Shown piece by piece: positions 18,187 to 26,947 of a stretch of 52,614 nt of DNA. Source of the stretch: Lachnospiraceae bacterium. GTDB lineage: Bacteria > Bacillota > Clostridia > Lachnospirales > Lachnospiraceae. Where the stretch lies: contig JAAVAC010000019.1 of NCBI GenBank assembly GCA_014804265.1, forward strand, positions 1-52,614, given 5' to 3'. The notes below the pieces were generated by a model, which did not search any database, was not told where the DNA came from, and worked only from the letters and a program-made list of their open reading frames with translations. Position 1 is the first letter of the stretch, and each line of letters opens with the position of its first letter. The translations under genes were made by a program, and so were the position numbers.

Positions 18187-19710
18187 TTATTCCGGCTTTT
18201 CTTCCAGTCCGATCACGATTCTTTCCTGAAGCACTTTTACCAAATAAGCCCCTTCACCTATTTTCCGCACTTCATAGCCTTCCCCCGGAAGCACGGTCTT
18301 TTCCGTCCGTATCATATAAAAACATAACTCATTAAAATTTCCTGTCTCAATGGTGATTTGACCTTTTTCCTTTTCAATGACCGGATCCATCAGCAAATAC
18401 CGCTTATACCTTTCAAACGCCTGGGAAACTACCATGGCATCCATCCAATCTGTTTCCTTATACAAATCACATGAAAGTTTAGACAGCTCTAAAGAATAGC
18501 TTGACCATTCATATTCCGGCTTTCCTGCATTCCTGCCCAGCACCTGCGAGACATCCAGATAATGGGTTGCAAGCCCCCTGCCGGAAATGCTGCTTTGCAT
18601 ATAGAAGATTTCTTCCTCTTTCCTTTCATGGCCAAAGCTTATATAAGGAAGTTCCAGTTTCTGTCTGGTAAAGCTGTCGTCTATTTCATAGCCCCGCTTC
18701 TCAAACAGATCTGCAAGATAATTGTAATTCTTTTCATCCTCTTTTTTTACCGGTTTATTCAGCCTTGCACTAAAAATCAGCGTATTGGATTCCCCAAGCT
18801 TTACGATGGCCGGCCATACGATATCCCGAAGGAACATATACGTATCCCTGTTGTACATGCCCTGCATCTGATTCTCATATGGATTATCAAGATCCAGAAA
18901 GGAATCCAACAGGATTGCCTTTGCATTGACTACCGGATATACAAAATCCTCCTCTATCTGGCAAAGCATTCCTGTAAAAATTCCCATTCCTTCTTCCACC
19001 CCGAAAAAATCACCGTTTACCACATAAAAGCAGCCTTCTCCATACCGTTTTTTCCAGATCAGTGGAATCAGTTCTTTTTGTTCTACAGGTTCTTCGCTCT
19101 TTTCCACCATCAGCTTTTTGCATCTGGCATCCACTGCGATATCCTCCACACTCATTTCCAGTTCATCAAAATATACCATATCCTTCTGAACGAACATTCC
19201 TTCAAAGAGCATGACTCCTTCAATCTGTACAGTTCCTTTCTTCTTCAGGATTCCAATGGTCTTATCATATTCCTCATTTGCTTCTCCCTTCGGCATACGG
19301 GTGAAGATCAGGTTTTTTCCCGCTTCATGGGCATATTGGAACAAACGCTCTGGATTGCCCATTTCGTCCCATCTGTCGGCAGTTATCACAATAGTTTCTA
19401 AGGATTCTGCCTGACTGCTGTTTATTTCATCCACAGTAGAAAACACCGCATATTCTTTTTTTAAGTCTGACAGCATCCGGATGATGCTCTTTGTTCTTTC
19501 ACTTTCCCCCTGACTTCCGCATAAAACGGCATATACAGGGGCTTCCATATTGCTTTCCCTTATTACCGAAAAATCCTCCGGCAGTTCCACGGGCTCAAGG
19601 GGAGTAGAAATGCCCAGATTTACCGAAAGACTTCCGGAAAATATCAAATAAAATATAAGCATTGCAATAAAGGATAGCATCATGGCTACATAATCTGATA
19701 TTTTCAGCAT
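18187..19710 (-). CDS. DUF2194-type membrane-anchored protein of the Pel locus (PelA deacetylase-like position)
   Basis: 507 residues: an N-terminal membrane anchor (about 8-30) and a large extracytoplasmic part. Its position next to pelF, and segments such as AILLDSFLDLDNPYENQ and FSARLNKPVKKEDE, point to the DUF2194 family found beside Gram-positive pel genes, which is related to the polysaccharide-deacetylase fold. I do not see a TFDD motif or an HxxxH metal motif, so deacetylase activity is doubtful; it may be a structural or binding relative. ATG at 19710 has AAAGGTG 5-9 nt upstream. It lies 10 nt from the epimerase gene. Confidence 0.75.
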   Translation of the reverse strand: MLKISDYVAMMLSFIAMLIFYLIFSGSLSVNLGISTPLEPVELPEDFSVIRESNMEAPVYAVLCGSQGESERTKSIIRMLSDLKKEYAVFSTVDEINSSQAESLETIVITADRWDEMGNPERLFQYAHEAGKNLIFTRMPKGEANEEYDKTIGILKKKGTVQIEGVMLFEGMFVQKDMVYFDELEMSVEDIAVDARCKKLMVEKSEEPVEQKELIPLIWKKRYGEGCFYVVNGDFFGVEEGMGIFTGMLCQIEEDFVYPVVNAKAILLDSFLDLDNPYENQMQGMYNRDTYMFLRDIVWPAIVKLGESNTLIFSARLNKPVKKEDEKNYNYLADLFEKRGYEIDDSFTRQKLELPYISFGHERKEEEIFYMQSSISGRGLATHYLDVSQVLGRNAGKPEYEWSSYSLELSKLSCDLYKETDWMDAMVVSQAFERYKRYLLMDPVIEKEKGQITIETGNFNELCFYMIRTEKTVLPGEGYEVRKIGEGAYLVKVLQERIVIGLEEKPE

Positions 19711-19720
19711 AATCTCACCT

Positions 19721-20704
19721 TTACTTTTCTTTCAACTGTTCCCTGTACCAGTCGATGGTTAAATGAAGCCCTTTCCTAAAATCGTATTCCGGCTGATAGT
19801 CAAGAAGCCTTCTTGCCTTGTCAATATTGGCATTAGAATGCCTGATGTCTCCAATTCTTGGCTCTGCAAATATGGGCTCTATAGAAACACCCAGCTCCTT
19901 GCAGATCGTCTCATACATAGACAGTATGGTTTCCTGTCCGCCAAATGCAACATTAAAGGCTTCTCCTGCCACTGCTTCCCTGGAAGCACATGCCTTTAGA
20001 TTTGCTTCGATGACATTTTCAATATAGGTAAAGTCTCTGGACTGCAGCCCGTCTCCATGAATCGTAGGCGCTTCCCCTTTTAGCAGAAGCCGGATGAATC
20101 TGGGAATGACTGCTGCATAAGCGCCGTCCGGATTCTGTCTTCTTCCAAATACATTAAAATAACGCAGACCTACCGTTTCCAAATCATACAGACTGGCATA
20201 CAACTTTCCATATTCTTCATCTGCCCGTTTCGTAAAAGCATAGGGCGATAATAAGTTTCCTTCCTTTCCTTCCACCTTCGGAAGTTCTTTTGAATCTCCG
20301 TAAACGGAGGATGAGGACGCATAGACAAACCGTTTTACTCCTGTCTGCCTTGCCGCTTCCATCATATTTAAAGTTCCCCTGATATTTACCTCTTCATAAT
20401 ACAAAGGCATTTCAATACTCCTTGGCACGCTGCCCCAGGCCGCCTGATGAAGCACATAATCCGCACCTTCACAGACCCTTTGGCAAGTGTCCAGGTCACA
20501 TATGTCTCCTTTCACAAAAAGGAAGTCTTTGTATGGTAACAGGGACTTCAGATTTTCTTCCCTGCCCGTGGACAAATTGTCCAGACACCGGACCTTATGA
20601 CCTTTTTTCAATAAAGCTTCACACAGATTGGATCCAATGAAGCCTGCTCCTCCCGTTACGGTAAATATACTGTCCTCTGGAAAGGTTACTTCCTGATAAC
20701 TCAT
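19721..20704 (-). CDS. UDP-HexNAc 4-epimerase, WbpP/TviC-like (PelX role)
   Basis: 327-residue extended SDR. Key features: TGGAGFIGSN at 17-26, the LDNLSTG cofactor loop, HQAAWGSVPRSIEMP, SSSSVYGD, catalytic Y155 and K159 (SPYAFTK), GLRYFNVFGRRQNPDGAYAA, and RDFTYIENV. These motifs, especially GSVPRS and the NVFGRRQ-PxGAYAAVIP block, are those of WbpP/TviC/PelX enzymes that interconvert UDP-GlcNAc and UDP-GalNAc (or the uronic forms) rather than plain GalE. In Pseudomonas, PelX supplies UDP-GalNAc for Pel. GGAGG lies 11 nt before the ATG at 20704. It is placed 10 nt before the DUF2194 gene and 42 nt after the GT2 gene. Confidence 0.88.
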   Translation of the reverse strand: MSYQEVTFPEDSIFTVTGGAGFIGSNLCEALLKKGHKVRCLDNLSTGREENLKSLLPYKDFLFVKGDICDLDTCQRVCEGADYVLHQAAWGSVPRSIEMPLYYEEVNIRGTLNMMEAARQTGVKRFVYASSSSVYGDSKELPKVEGKEGNLLSPYAFTKRADEEYGKLYASLYDLETVGLRYFNVFGRRQNPDGAYAAVIPRFIRLLLKGEAPTIHGDGLQSRDFTYIENVIEANLKACASREAVAGEAFNVAFGGQETILSMYETICKELGVSIEPIFAEPRIGDIRHSNANIDKARRLLDYQPEYDFRKGLHLTIDWYREQLKEK

Positions 20705-20746
20705 AACATTCCATACCTCCGCAAATGCCTATTATCAATTGACGGC

Positions 20747-21676
20747 TTACTGATTTCTTGTCATTTCCTGCATATTCATCCTTGCATAAATGCCGGGATC
20801 TTCGAATTTCTCCTTACGCACACGGCTGATTTGGTGGGATAGTAATCCAAAACAAAAAAGCTGGAATCCAAAAATAATTAAAACAGCTGCAAATACCGGA
20901 AGTCCGCCGTGCCATTTCAATGCACAGATACCACCGTAAAGCAACCCCGCCAAAATCATGACCGCTCCACCGGTTCCAAGAACCCGCATGGGATGGAACA
21001 ATAAAATCACATTCACAATTAACATAATAGTTCGAAATCCATCTCTTATCTGCTTTACCGAGCTCTTCCCAATTCGTTTTCTTACGGTTATAGGCACCTC
21101 GCTGCCATTATAATCTTCCTCTTGCATTAGCAGAGTCGTAACAGTGGATGCTCCAAAGCGTTTTGGCAGAAGGGGTAAATACCTTAACAATACCTCCCTT
21201 TTAAATGCCCTGAGTCCTGAATTGAAATCCGTAACCTTTTGAAAGGTCACAAGTCTCAAAAACAAGCGCAAAATCGCCTTGCCTGCCACCCTTGTCCTGT
21301 CCACATAGGAATCCTTTCCTCTGACTCCAATACAATAATCCAGGTCCTTAGCGGTTATTTCATCCACCACCCGCATCAAATCCTCTGGACGATGCTGTCC
21401 ATCGGAATCATACCAGGCTACGATTTCTCCCGTCGCTGCCCGTGTCCCGGTTTTTATGGCCGTGCCATAGCCCTTATTCACACCATGGCAGATTAACCGC
21501 ACTTTTGGAAACTCTTTTACGATATCTGCCGTATTATCTGTAGAACCGTCATCCACTACGATTACTTCCATTTCCTGCATATCAACATATGTAATCAGCT
21601 CCCTTAACGTATCTCCTATTCCTGCACTTTCATTGTAGGCCGGAATCACTACGCTTAGCCTTTTCATCTGTTCCAT
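20747..21676 (-). CDS. Family 2 glycosyltransferase with C-terminal membrane helices (DPM1/ArnC-like)
   Basis: 309 residues. A GT-A catalytic domain (about 5-210) starts RLSVVIPAYNESAGIGDTL and has VVDDGSTDNT, GVNKGYGTAIKTGTRAA and the D-x-D in WYDSDGQHRPEDL. Two hydrophobic segments follow at about 228-250 and 257-282. Such enzymes normally load a sugar onto polyprenyl phosphate at the inner face of the membrane, which would feed a GT-C enzyme; the large membrane protein at 9850-12162 could be that partner (inference). The start overlaps the upstream GT8 gene by 13 nt, with GGAG 8 nt before the ATG. Confidence 0.9.
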   Translation of the reverse strand: MEQMKRLSVVIPAYNESAGIGDTLRELITYVDMQEMEVIVVDDGSTDNTADIVKEFPKVRLICHGVNKGYGTAIKTGTRAATGEIVAWYDSDGQHRPEDLMRVVDEITAKDLDYCIGVRGKDSYVDRTRVAGKAILRLFLRLVTFQKVTDFNSGLRAFKREVLLRYLPLLPKRFGASTVTTLLMQEEDYNGSEVPITVRKRIGKSSVKQIRDGFRTIMLIVNVILLFHPMRVLGTGGAVMILAGLLYGGICALKWHGGLPVFAAVLIIFGFQLFCFGLLSHQISRVRKEKFEDPGIYARMNMQEMTRNQ

Positions 21677-22596
21677 TCCTTATCTCCCCTTTCCCCATTT
21701 TCCAAAAAAGTGCAGCATTTCCTTATCAGCACTTTTGCAAGCTTTGCAGCAACATAACATGGTTTAAAGAAAAATAGTACTTTACCTTTCCAGCTTAAAT
21801 GCTTTTTTAAATAATGATAATATTCAAAATAATACTTTCCATAGTAATCCACCTGCCAGGGCTTTGACTTTCCCATATAATGGATAATGACAGGCTGCCT
21901 TTCTTCCCTATGGAGTCCGAGAGTCCAGGCAAGCATGCCGCCTATGCTCCCATAGCCCGTATTGTAATTATAAATCCGCTCCCCCACCAGTCTGTCTTCC
22001 TTAAAATAAAGATTGATAAGGTCCTGGTCTGGATAAGAAACAACATCTTTGTAGCTTTCTAAAATACCAATGAAATCTTTTAGTACAAAAAGTTCCCTCA
22101 TCTTCTCCAGATTAAAGAGAAGCACTCCTGAATTAATATAACATTCTTTTTCCGTAAAAGCAATTACTTCCTTTTTTTCAGTCAGCATATGATTGATTGC
22201 ATAATCTTCCATTCCAATCAGCTGCTTTCCCTGAAAATCCATTTCATAAAGGGGCAAAAGTTCTCCCCGGATCAAAATATCCGGATCTAAATACAACACC
22301 CTTTTTTCCGTTTCCGGCAGCAGCCTGCTGCATAAGAGCCGATAATACATTTCCTTTGTAAAATAACGGAAAACAGGCGCATCCCGAAACACATCATCCT
22401 CTACCAGAACTGGTATGAACCGTCCTCCTTTTTTCTGAATGTATGTATGGAGCCGTTTTCTGTTATCCTCTGAAACATTGGAATAAAACAGATAAATATC
22501 CAACGGACTTTTCTCGTGACAAAACAAAGACTCCAGCATGATGAACAGAGGTCTTATGTAATTGTCATCCAGGGTAACTAATATATTCATATGCAT
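21664..22596 (-). CDS. Family 8 glycosyltransferase
   Basis: About 311 residues and clearly a paralogue of the GT8 gene at 4979-5860: the same MNI-x-VT start, FTKEMYYRLLCSRLLPETE, LYLDPDILIRGEL (metal-binding DPD near 105-107), INSGVLLFNLEKMR, PDQDLINLYF and IHYMGKSKPW. Retaining, UDP-sugar dependent and cytoplasmic. The reading frame opens with ATG CAT ATG CAT ATG; AAAGGCGG sits immediately before the first ATG and 6 nt before the second, so the second (22596) is chosen, with the third (22590) also possible. The 81-nt gap upstream is the largest within the locus. A C-terminal basic, hydrophobic stretch (WKGKVLFFFKPCYVAAKLAK) may associate with the membrane. Confidence 0.88.
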   Translation of the reverse strand: MHMNILVTLDDNYIRPLFIMLESLFCHEKSPLDIYLFYSNVSEDNRKRLHTYIQKKGGRFIPVLVEDDVFRDAPVFRYFTKEMYYRLLCSRLLPETEKRVLYLDPDILIRGELLPLYEMDFQGKQLIGMEDYAINHMLTEKKEVIAFTEKECYINSGVLLFNLEKMRELFVLKDFIGILESYKDVVSYPDQDLINLYFKEDRLVGERIYNYNTGYGSIGGMLAWTLGLHREERQPVIIHYMGKSKPWQVDYYGKYYFEYYHYLKKHLSWKGKVLFFFKPCYVAAKLAKVLIRKCCTFLENGERGDKEWNR

Positions 22597-22677
22597 ATGC
22601 ATCCGCCTTTGCCATTTATAATTTTGTATCCCTTATACATACTCCGCAATTTTGCCATCTACATTTCAATTCCATCC

Positions 22678-23766
22678 CTATCGAAAGGACTTAAGCAGCT
22701 TCTCCCACTGGTCTAAAATTCCTTCTACCCCAAATCTTTTCGTAGACTCTTTTGCCTTTTTTCCCATTGCTTCCCGCAGCTTTTCATTCTCCATCAGACA
22801 GCGCATTTTATCGGCAAATTCTTTATAATCGCCTGTCGTGACTAAAAATCCGTCTTTTCCATCTGTGACGATATCTTTTGGACCCGCTTTACAGGAAAAG
22901 CTTACTACCGGATTTTCATATGCCATGGCCTCAATAAGCACCATGCCAAACCCTTCATTTCTGGAAGGTAACACGAAAAATGCTGCGTTTTCATAATATG
23001 CTTCGATTTCCTCTACATTTCCTGTAAATTCAACATTTCTTAAATTCATCCGCTTCTTCATGGAACAAAGCTCTGCCTCTTCTTCCCCCTTTCCTGCAAT
23101 GCAAAGCTTCCACTCTGGAAAATCTTTCTCCAAAAGCTGCCAGCTTTTTAAAAGATAATCAAACCCTTTTGCCCGGGTAAGCCTGCCTGCCGCAAATACA
23201 AGTTTTTCCTTGCTTTTTTGCAGGACGACCCCCTCGTAAGTATTTGGATTATAAATCTGACAGAGCCTGCCACGGATGTTTAAGTTGTTTTGGTAATAAT
23301 TCCAATCTTCCTTAGACAGTACCAGCACCACATCGGAAAAGGCTGCTGCCAGCCTCATGGCAACCCTGCGGATTCGATTATGTTTCCGAAACTGGTAATA
23401 GTAATTAAAATGTTCCCAGGAAATTCGTTTCAGTCCCGGCATCATTCCTTTTAACGGCAGACTGTAAAAGGTAAGAATCAGATCCACATCGATCAACAGG
23501 GTGATTTTTTCTTTTTTCACAATCTGGTATAAGGAAATCATATTTTTCAGGTTTCCTTTGATTCCTTTTGGGTATTCTTCCGAAAGCCGGTATTTTCTTA
23601 TGGAATGGTCTAACGGAAACACCGGTTCCCGCTCTCCCCACATACTGATAACGACAATTTGATGGTTTCTTTTCGCCAACCCATTAGCAAGAATGGATAG
23701 CACTCGTTCCGTCCCTCCACAATGGCTCATATTTCCAATCACAAAGCCTAATTTTTCCCGCTTCAT
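22678..23766 (-). CDS. Family 4 glycosyltransferase
   Basis: 362 residues. N-terminal motif KLGFVIGNMSHCGGTERVLS (the GGTER loop of GT4 enzymes). The C-terminal half contains FAAGRLTRAKGFDYLLKSW, IAGKGEEEAELCSM and an EX7E motif (SRNEGFGMVLIEAMAYENPV). It transfers a sugar from a nucleotide donor in the cytoplasm; specificity is unknown. ATG at 23766 is chosen over an in-frame TTG at 23790 because AGGTGG lies 7 nt before it and the conserved first strand then begins at once. It starts 11 nt after the stop of the sugar-nucleotide dehydrogenase. Confidence 0.88.
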   Translation of the reverse strand: MKREKLGFVIGNMSHCGGTERVLSILANGLAKRNHQIVVISMWGEREPVFPLDHSIRKYRLSEEYPKGIKGNLKNMISLYQIVKKEKITLLIDVDLILTFYSLPLKGMMPGLKRISWEHFNYYYQFRKHNRIRRVAMRLAAAFSDVVLVLSKEDWNYYQNNLNIRGRLCQIYNPNTYEGVVLQKSKEKLVFAAGRLTRAKGFDYLLKSWQLLEKDFPEWKLCIAGKGEEEAELCSMKKRMNLRNVEFTGNVEEIEAYYENAAFFVLPSRNEGFGMVLIEAMAYENPVVSFSCKAGPKDIVTDGKDGFLVTTGDYKEFADKMRCLMENEKLREAMGKKAKESTKRFGVEGILDQWEKLLKSFR

Positions 23767-23777
23767 TGCCAGACCAC

Positions 23778-25103
23778 CTACAATCTCCAATAGGAGTATC
23801 CCTTTTCTTCATACTCCGTTTTGTTATAAATTCCTTTAATATCCGCAAGCAGTTTGCGGGATAATTCTTCTTTATAATATTTATTCCAGTCTTCGGGTTT
23901 ATAATCAAGAAATTCCTGATGGGAAACCGCTAACACGATTCCGTCCAGGCTATGCTCTTTTACCTGTTCCATTTTTATGACTTCTACGCCGTAAAGAGAC
24001 TTTGCCATAGGAACGTCCGCCTTAGGATCCACCAGAACCGTCCGCACCTGGTATTCTTCCAGTTCTCTTACAATATCAATGACCTTGGTGTTACGGATAT
24101 CCGGACAATTTTCTTTGAAGGTAAAGCCGAAAATGCCTATTACTGCACCTTTTATAAGAACGTCTGCCTCTATCAGCTTTTTCACGATACACCTTGCAAT
24201 GTACTGTCCCATATTATCATTGATCCTGCGTCCCGAAAGGATCACTTCGGAATGATAGCCCAGTTTCTGTGCCTGATATGTCAGATAATACGGATCGATG
24301 CCGATACAGTGCCCTCCCACCAGTCCCGGCTTAAAATCCAGAAAGTTCCATTTCGTAGAAGCAGCTTCCAAAACAGCCTTCGTATCTATGCCCATCTTGT
24401 GGAAAATAATGGATAATTCGTTCATAAAGGCGATATTGATATCTCTCTGGGAATTTTCAATGACCTTTGCCGCCTCTGCCACCCGGATGCTTTCCGCCCG
24501 GAACACTCCCGCCTCTACCACCAGCTCATATACGCTGGCCACCAGCTCTTTTGTCTCCTCATCACAGCCGCTTACGATCTTCACAATATTTTCCAGCCTA
24601 TGCACCTTATCTCCGGGATTGATTCTTTCCGGTGAATAGCCCACTTTAAAATCTTTTTTATAAACAAGCCCCGACCGTTTCTCTAAAATCGGAACGCAAA
24701 CTTCTTCGGTAAGCCCTGGATAAACCGTAGACTCATATACAACTATATTTTTCTGTTTTAAATGCCTTGCAAGTATGGTACTGGCACTTGTCAACGGAGC
24801 TAAGTCCGGATTCTTATCCTCATCCACCGGAGTAGGAACCGCTATAATGAAAAAATCTGCTTCGGACAACTTTTCCTCATCTGCCGTAAAACAAACCCTG
24901 CAATCTTTTAATGCACCTTCTTCGACTTCCCCGGTCACATCCACACCGGCTTTTAAATGACTGATCTTATCCTGATTGATGTCAAAACCGATCACATCCA
25001 CATGTCTGGAAAAACTAACCGCTATGGGAAGGCCCACATATCCCATGCCGATCACACATAACTTCTTCTCCCTGCGTAAAAGCTGATCATACAAATTATT
25101 CAC
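23778..25103 (-). CDS. UDP-N-acetylhexosamine 6-dehydrogenase, WbpO/TviB-like; first gene of the Pel locus
   Basis: 441 residues of the UDP-glucose/UDP-HexNAc dehydrogenase family: NAD-binding GMGYVGLPIA (19-28), VPTPVDEDKNPDL, YESTVYPGLTEEV, GYSPERINPGD, and active-site Cys266 in VGGHCIGIDPYYL. The GYSPERINPGD and HCIGIDPYYLTYQA forms are those of TviB/WbpO enzymes that oxidise UDP-GlcNAc or UDP-GalNAc to the uronic acid, as opposed to Ugd. Paired with the epimerase at 19721-20704 it could make UDP-GalNAcA. The start is GTG at 25103 with GAGGAG upstream. It is first in the minus-strand run, behind an extended -10 promoter at 25180-25188. Confidence 0.9.
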   Translation of the reverse strand: MNNLYDQLLRREKKLCVIGMGYVGLPIAVSFSRHVDVIGFDINQDKISHLKAGVDVTGEVEEGALKDCRVCFTADEEKLSEADFFIIAVPTPVDEDKNPDLAPLTSASTILARHLKQKNIVVYESTVYPGLTEEVCVPILEKRSGLVYKKDFKVGYSPERINPGDKVHRLENIVKIVSGCDEETKELVASVYELVVEAGVFRAESIRVAEAAKVIENSQRDINIAFMNELSIIFHKMGIDTKAVLEAASTKWNFLDFKPGLVGGHCIGIDPYYLTYQAQKLGYHSEVILSGRRINDNMGQYIARCIVKKLIEADVLIKGAVIGIFGFTFKENCPDIRNTKVIDIVRELEEYQVRTVLVDPKADVPMAKSLYGVEVIKMEQVKEHSLDGIVLAVSHQEFLDYKPEDWNKYYKEELSRKLLADIKGIYNKTEYEEKGYSYWRL

Positions 25104-25179
25104 TTTTTAACACTCCTCAATTGCATTTTTCGAATTCTGTATCGGAGACTTTCCATCAACTTTTCCGGCTCTCTTTTCT

Positions 25180-25188
25180 ATTATAACA
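25180..25188 (-). promoter_or_regulatory. Extended -10 promoter for the Pel locus
   Basis: Reading the minus strand, TGTTATAAT (25188 to 25180) is a perfect TATAAT with the TGn extension. No convincing -35 is present at 16-18 nt. It lies 77 nt before the GTG start at 25103. It is a candidate by sequence only. Confidence 0.55.
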
Positions 25189-25357
25189 TCATATGTCATA
25201 TTTATCGACATTCCACTCATAATTATAAATATATTTTCGCAAAAAATTGTGTCTTTTCTGTGTCTTTAGTACTAGTATTCGCTTTTTACAGAATGTTACT
25301 TTCATTCCTGTTATTACCACAGAATGGATTTTCATCTTCTGTTTCCGTTTTTTCTTT
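25189..25357. other. Central part of the divergent Pel / flippase intergenic region
   Basis: The space between the two divergent coding starts (25104-25419, 316 nt) is AT-rich and contains one extended -10 element for each direction. I see no long inverted repeat, leader peptide or structured leader in the central part. Confidence 0.5.
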
Positions 25358-25365
25358 GCTATAAT
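25358..25365 (+). promoter_or_regulatory. Extended -10 promoter for the flippase gene
   Basis: TGCTATAAT ends at 25365, a perfect -10 with TGn extension and no clear -35. It is 55 nt before the TTG start at 25420. Confidence 0.5.
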
Positions 25366-25419
25366 AATATAAATATATTCTCACTTGACACATAATACTG
25401 CAGATTGGAGGCTGTTATC

Positions 25420-26946
25420 TTGAGAGCCAAACTTTTTCTAAAAAACGGAATCATCATTCTGACCGCCCAGATGTTCACCTATCTGATGGACTTTTTATGC
25501 CGGACTGTTTTTATTCATACGCTTTCCATGGAATTCGTAGGCATAAAAGGACTGTTTTCCAACATTCTATCCATTCTTGCCCTGACAGAACTGGGAGTGG
25601 GAACGGTACTGATCTATAGTATGTATAAGCCTATCGCTCAGAAAGAGGAACAAAGGCTATTGGCTCTTTTGGGCTTTTACAAAAAAGCTTATACTTTGAT
25701 TGCCTGTTTAGTGGGCGGAATCGGCCTGATGCTTACGCCATTTTTATCCTATCTCATAAAAGATTGCCCCGATATCAGGGGATTGCACCTGATTTACCTG
25801 CTCTATTTATGCAATTGCGTATGTTCCTATTTATTTGCCTATAAGCTTTCCATCCTTCAGGCAGATCAAAAGCTGTATGTAATCACTCTCTTTAGCTGCC
25901 TGATTTCTGCCGCCAAAAATATCGTACAGATTGCCGCTCTGTACCTGACGGGGAACTTTTTCATTTACCTGCTCATTCAGATTCCTTTTACGCTGTTCAA
26001 TAACCTTTTCATCTCCAAAAGAGCCGATAAGATGTATCCTTTCATAACAGCAAAAGAAAAGCCCCAACTATCCGGGGAAGAAAAAAAAGAGATTCTAAAA
26101 AATACCTTTGCCATGTTCAACCATAGAGTAGGCGCTACTATTTTGAATTCCACGGACAACTTAATCATCAGCCGCTTTATTGGAATTACTGTGGTTGCCA
26201 TCAACGATAACTACGTTTTAATCGTGAATATGATAAATATGATAGTCAATCAGCTGTTTTCTGCCCTGACGGCTGGTGTTGGCAGCCTCAACGCCACGGA
26301 ATCCACAGAAACCTCTTATCAGGTATTCAAGCAGCTGCATTTTGCCTGCTTCTGGTTTTATTCCTTCTGTACCGCCTGCCTGTTCGTACTGATGAATCCT
26401 TTTATTGAACTTATCTGGGGCAGCCATTATATATTTCCTCTTCCTGTGGCAGCCATTATATGCGCCAATTTCTACATAATAGGAATCCGCAAGATTCCTC
26501 TTGTTTTCAAAGAATCCATGGGCCTTCTCTGGCAGGACCGTTTTAAGCCCCTGGCAGAAGCAGCCATCAATCTGGCCATTTCCGTTGCTGCTGTTTACTA
26601 TTTCGGTACTGCTGGCGTATTTGCGGGAACCTTTATCAGCATGGTAACAACCTCTCTCTGGGTGGAACCTTATATCCTTTTTAAGCATGGACTGAAAATA
26701 TCCTGGAAGGAATTCTGGCTTACTAATGCCGGGTATTTTCCCTTATCCCTGTTCCTTGTGTCCATTACCTATCTGACCGGCACTTTGTATCAGGGAACGC
26801 TCCTTTGTGCATTTGTATACAAAGTAGTAATCTGCCTGCTCCTTCCCAATATACTGCTTCTTCTCATCTTTGGCAGAACCAGGGAATTCAAAGACCTGCT
26901 TTCAGCTATCATTCCAAGGAATGTATTTTCAAAAAAAGAAAGCTGA
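25420..26946 (+). CDS. Wzx-like polysaccharide flippase (MOP superfamily)
   Basis: About 508 residues with 12-14 hydrophobic helices and the RTVFIHTLSMEFVGIKGLFS segment near the N-terminus that is common in oligosaccharide flippases of Firmicutes (FVGIxGLFxNIL). Such proteins flip lipid-linked sugar units across the membrane. The start is taken as TTG at 25420, because GGAGG lies 8 nt before it; the frame extends 5 codons further to another TTG (25405). It diverges from the Pel locus, so it may serve a second polymer or the products of the extra glycosyltransferases there. It ends 1 nt before the convergent folBK stop, so the two 3' ends abut. Confidence 0.88.
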   Translation: MRAKLFLKNGIIILTAQMFTYLMDFLCRTVFIHTLSMEFVGIKGLFSNILSILALTELGVGTVLIYSMYKPIAQKEEQRLLALLGFYKKAYTLIACLVGGIGLMLTPFLSYLIKDCPDIRGLHLIYLLYLCNCVCSYLFAYKLSILQADQKLYVITLFSCLISAAKNIVQIAALYLTGNFFIYLLIQIPFTLFNNLFISKRADKMYPFITAKEKPQLSGEEKKEILKNTFAMFNHRVGATILNSTDNLIISRFIGITVVAINDNYVLIVNMINMIVNQLFSALTAGVGSLNATESTETSYQVFKQLHFACFWFYSFCTACLFVLMNPFIELIWGSHYIFPLPVAAIICANFYIIGIRKIPLVFKESMGLLWQDRFKPLAEAAINLAISVAAVYYFGTAGVFAGTFISMVTTSLWVEPYILFKHGLKISWKEFWLTNAGYFPLSLFLVSITYLTGTLYQGTLLCAFVYKVVICLLLPNILLLLIFGRTREFKDLLSAIIPRNVFSKKES

Positions 26947-26947
26947 T

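Noticed and set aside
18562-19401. 279-codon open frame opposite the DUF2194 gene
   Set aside because: Antisense shadow of a supported gene: His/Phe-rich composition, no ribosome site.
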